DNA from: Borreliella lanei
GTDB lineage: Bacteria; Spirochaetota; Spirochaetia; Borreliales; Borreliaceae
Length of the DNA stretch: 64,000 bases
NCBI RefSeq assembly: GCF_014205895.1
Contig: NZ_JACHFC010000001.1
Coordinates: 62,001 to 126,000 of the forward strand
Direction of reading: 5' to 3'
This document shows positions 63,815 to 64,000 of the stretch, piece by piece. A program made the translations under genes and the position numbers. Below the pieces are notes generated by a model that was given only the letters and a program-made list of their open reading frames with translations, had not been told where the DNA came from and did no database searches. Numbering within the stretch: the stretch's first letter is position 1; the number at the start of each line of letters is the position of its first letter.

Positions 63815-64000
63815 ATGGAAAAGCCAATTTTTAAAGAAAAAACCATATATTCAAGCAAATTCGATGACATCTATTACAATCCAAAGCATGGCATTGAAGA
63901 GAGTTTTTATACATTTATTAAAGGCTGCAATCTAGATTCAGAATTAAAAACAAAAGAAAATCTTTTAATAGCAGAGTTGGGATTTGGAACAGGATTAAAC
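63815..64000 (+). CDS. mnmD: MnmD-like tRNA methyltransferase (start only)
   Basis: The family (DUF752, the methyltransferase half of MnmC) methylates nm5U34 to mnm5U34 in tRNA. Only 62 residues are present, since the window ends at 64000. They match the family start closely: FDDIYYNPKHGIEESFYTF, then the SAM-binding AELGFGTGLN. The ATG at 63815 lacks a clear ribosome site. An MnmC oxidase-like gene is at 46384-47451. Confidence 0.85.
   Translation, partial: MEKPIFKEKTIYSSKFDDIYYNPKHGIEESFYTFIKGCNLDSELKTKENLLIAELGFGTGLN

Overview
The window is a stretch of linear chromosome from a Lyme-disease-group spirochaete (Borreliella / Borrelia burgdorferi sensu lato). The evidence is the very low GC, the P83/100 antigen gene, the σ54-type rpoS promoter together with hk2-rrp2, the TamB-BamA-Skp block, periplasmic-flagellum genes, and a gene order that I recall as the BB0741 to BB0801 part of strain B31, here in reversed orientation. 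The exact genospecies cannot be fixed from the sequence alone. The region is ordinary core chromosome: no insertion sequence, prophage, plasmid-type lipoprotein cluster or CRISPR array was seen. The longest gap between genes is under 300 bases. Many genes start at TTG or GTG.

Layout. 1-4.0 kb (minus): rimP-nusA-infB translation and transcription operon, with infB cut by the window edge. 4.1-7.3 kb (minus): mutS and a ComF-like gene. 7.6-15.0 kb (minus): tamB-bamA-skp outer-membrane assembly block. 15.1-16.3 kb (plus): tmk and an unknown exported protein. 16.3-28.6 kb (minus): thymidine kinase, an unknown exported protein, ftsH-tilS-pth-rplY behind a tRNA-Gln, spoVG, then rplU-prp-rpmA-obgE-nadD-LCP-rsfS, and apt. 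28.7-29.2 kb (minus): a DUF2147 protein. 29.5-33.3 kb (plus): distal-rod and ring genes flhO-flgG-flgA-flgI-flgJ. 33.3-37 kb (plus): rpoS, a divergent polysaccharide deacetylase, tsaD and pdxK. 37-42.3 kb (plus): murG-cvpA-holB-hk2-rrp2. 42.5-46.2 kb: LysM/M23 peptidase, MazG-like protein, PopT/DUF368 protein, tRNA-Leu, a lipoprotein and clpP. 46.4-52.8 kb (plus): FAD oxidase, rnz, and a GldAFG/DUF4340-type ABC system. 53-57.4 kb: an acidic protein carrying a FliM-like motif, an FtsB-like protein, orphan OppB/OppC-type permeases, and nth. 57.4-63.3 kb: tRNA-Arg and tRNA-Pro, p83/100, a PQQ-propeller protein and a YbiT-like ABC-F ATPase. 63.4-64 kb (plus): groES and the start of mnmD.

How the genes connect. 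The regulatory core is the Hk2-Rrp2 pair, made about 6 kb downstream of the rpoS promoter that Rrp2 activates with σ54. The cell-envelope theme is strong: BamA/TamB/Skp, MurG, PopT, LCP protein, M23 peptidase, and an FtsB-like protein. tRNA and ribosome maturation is also dense (TilS, Pth, TsaD, RNase Z, RimP, Obg, RsfS, Prp, and two separate parts of an MnmC-like pathway).

The observations most worth checking are: an ABC-F protein whose second ATP site looks naturally inactivated; MnmC activities apparently split into two distant genes; a FliM-type CheY-binding motif inside an unknown acidic protein; a flgA with no ATG/GTG/TTG ahead of its signal peptide; a Prp protease beside an L27 that lacks the extension Prp normally cuts; a zinc ribbon on the end of NusA; and a 33-bp repeat array inside infB. 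I found no convincing wholly new system, only these unusual variants of known ones.
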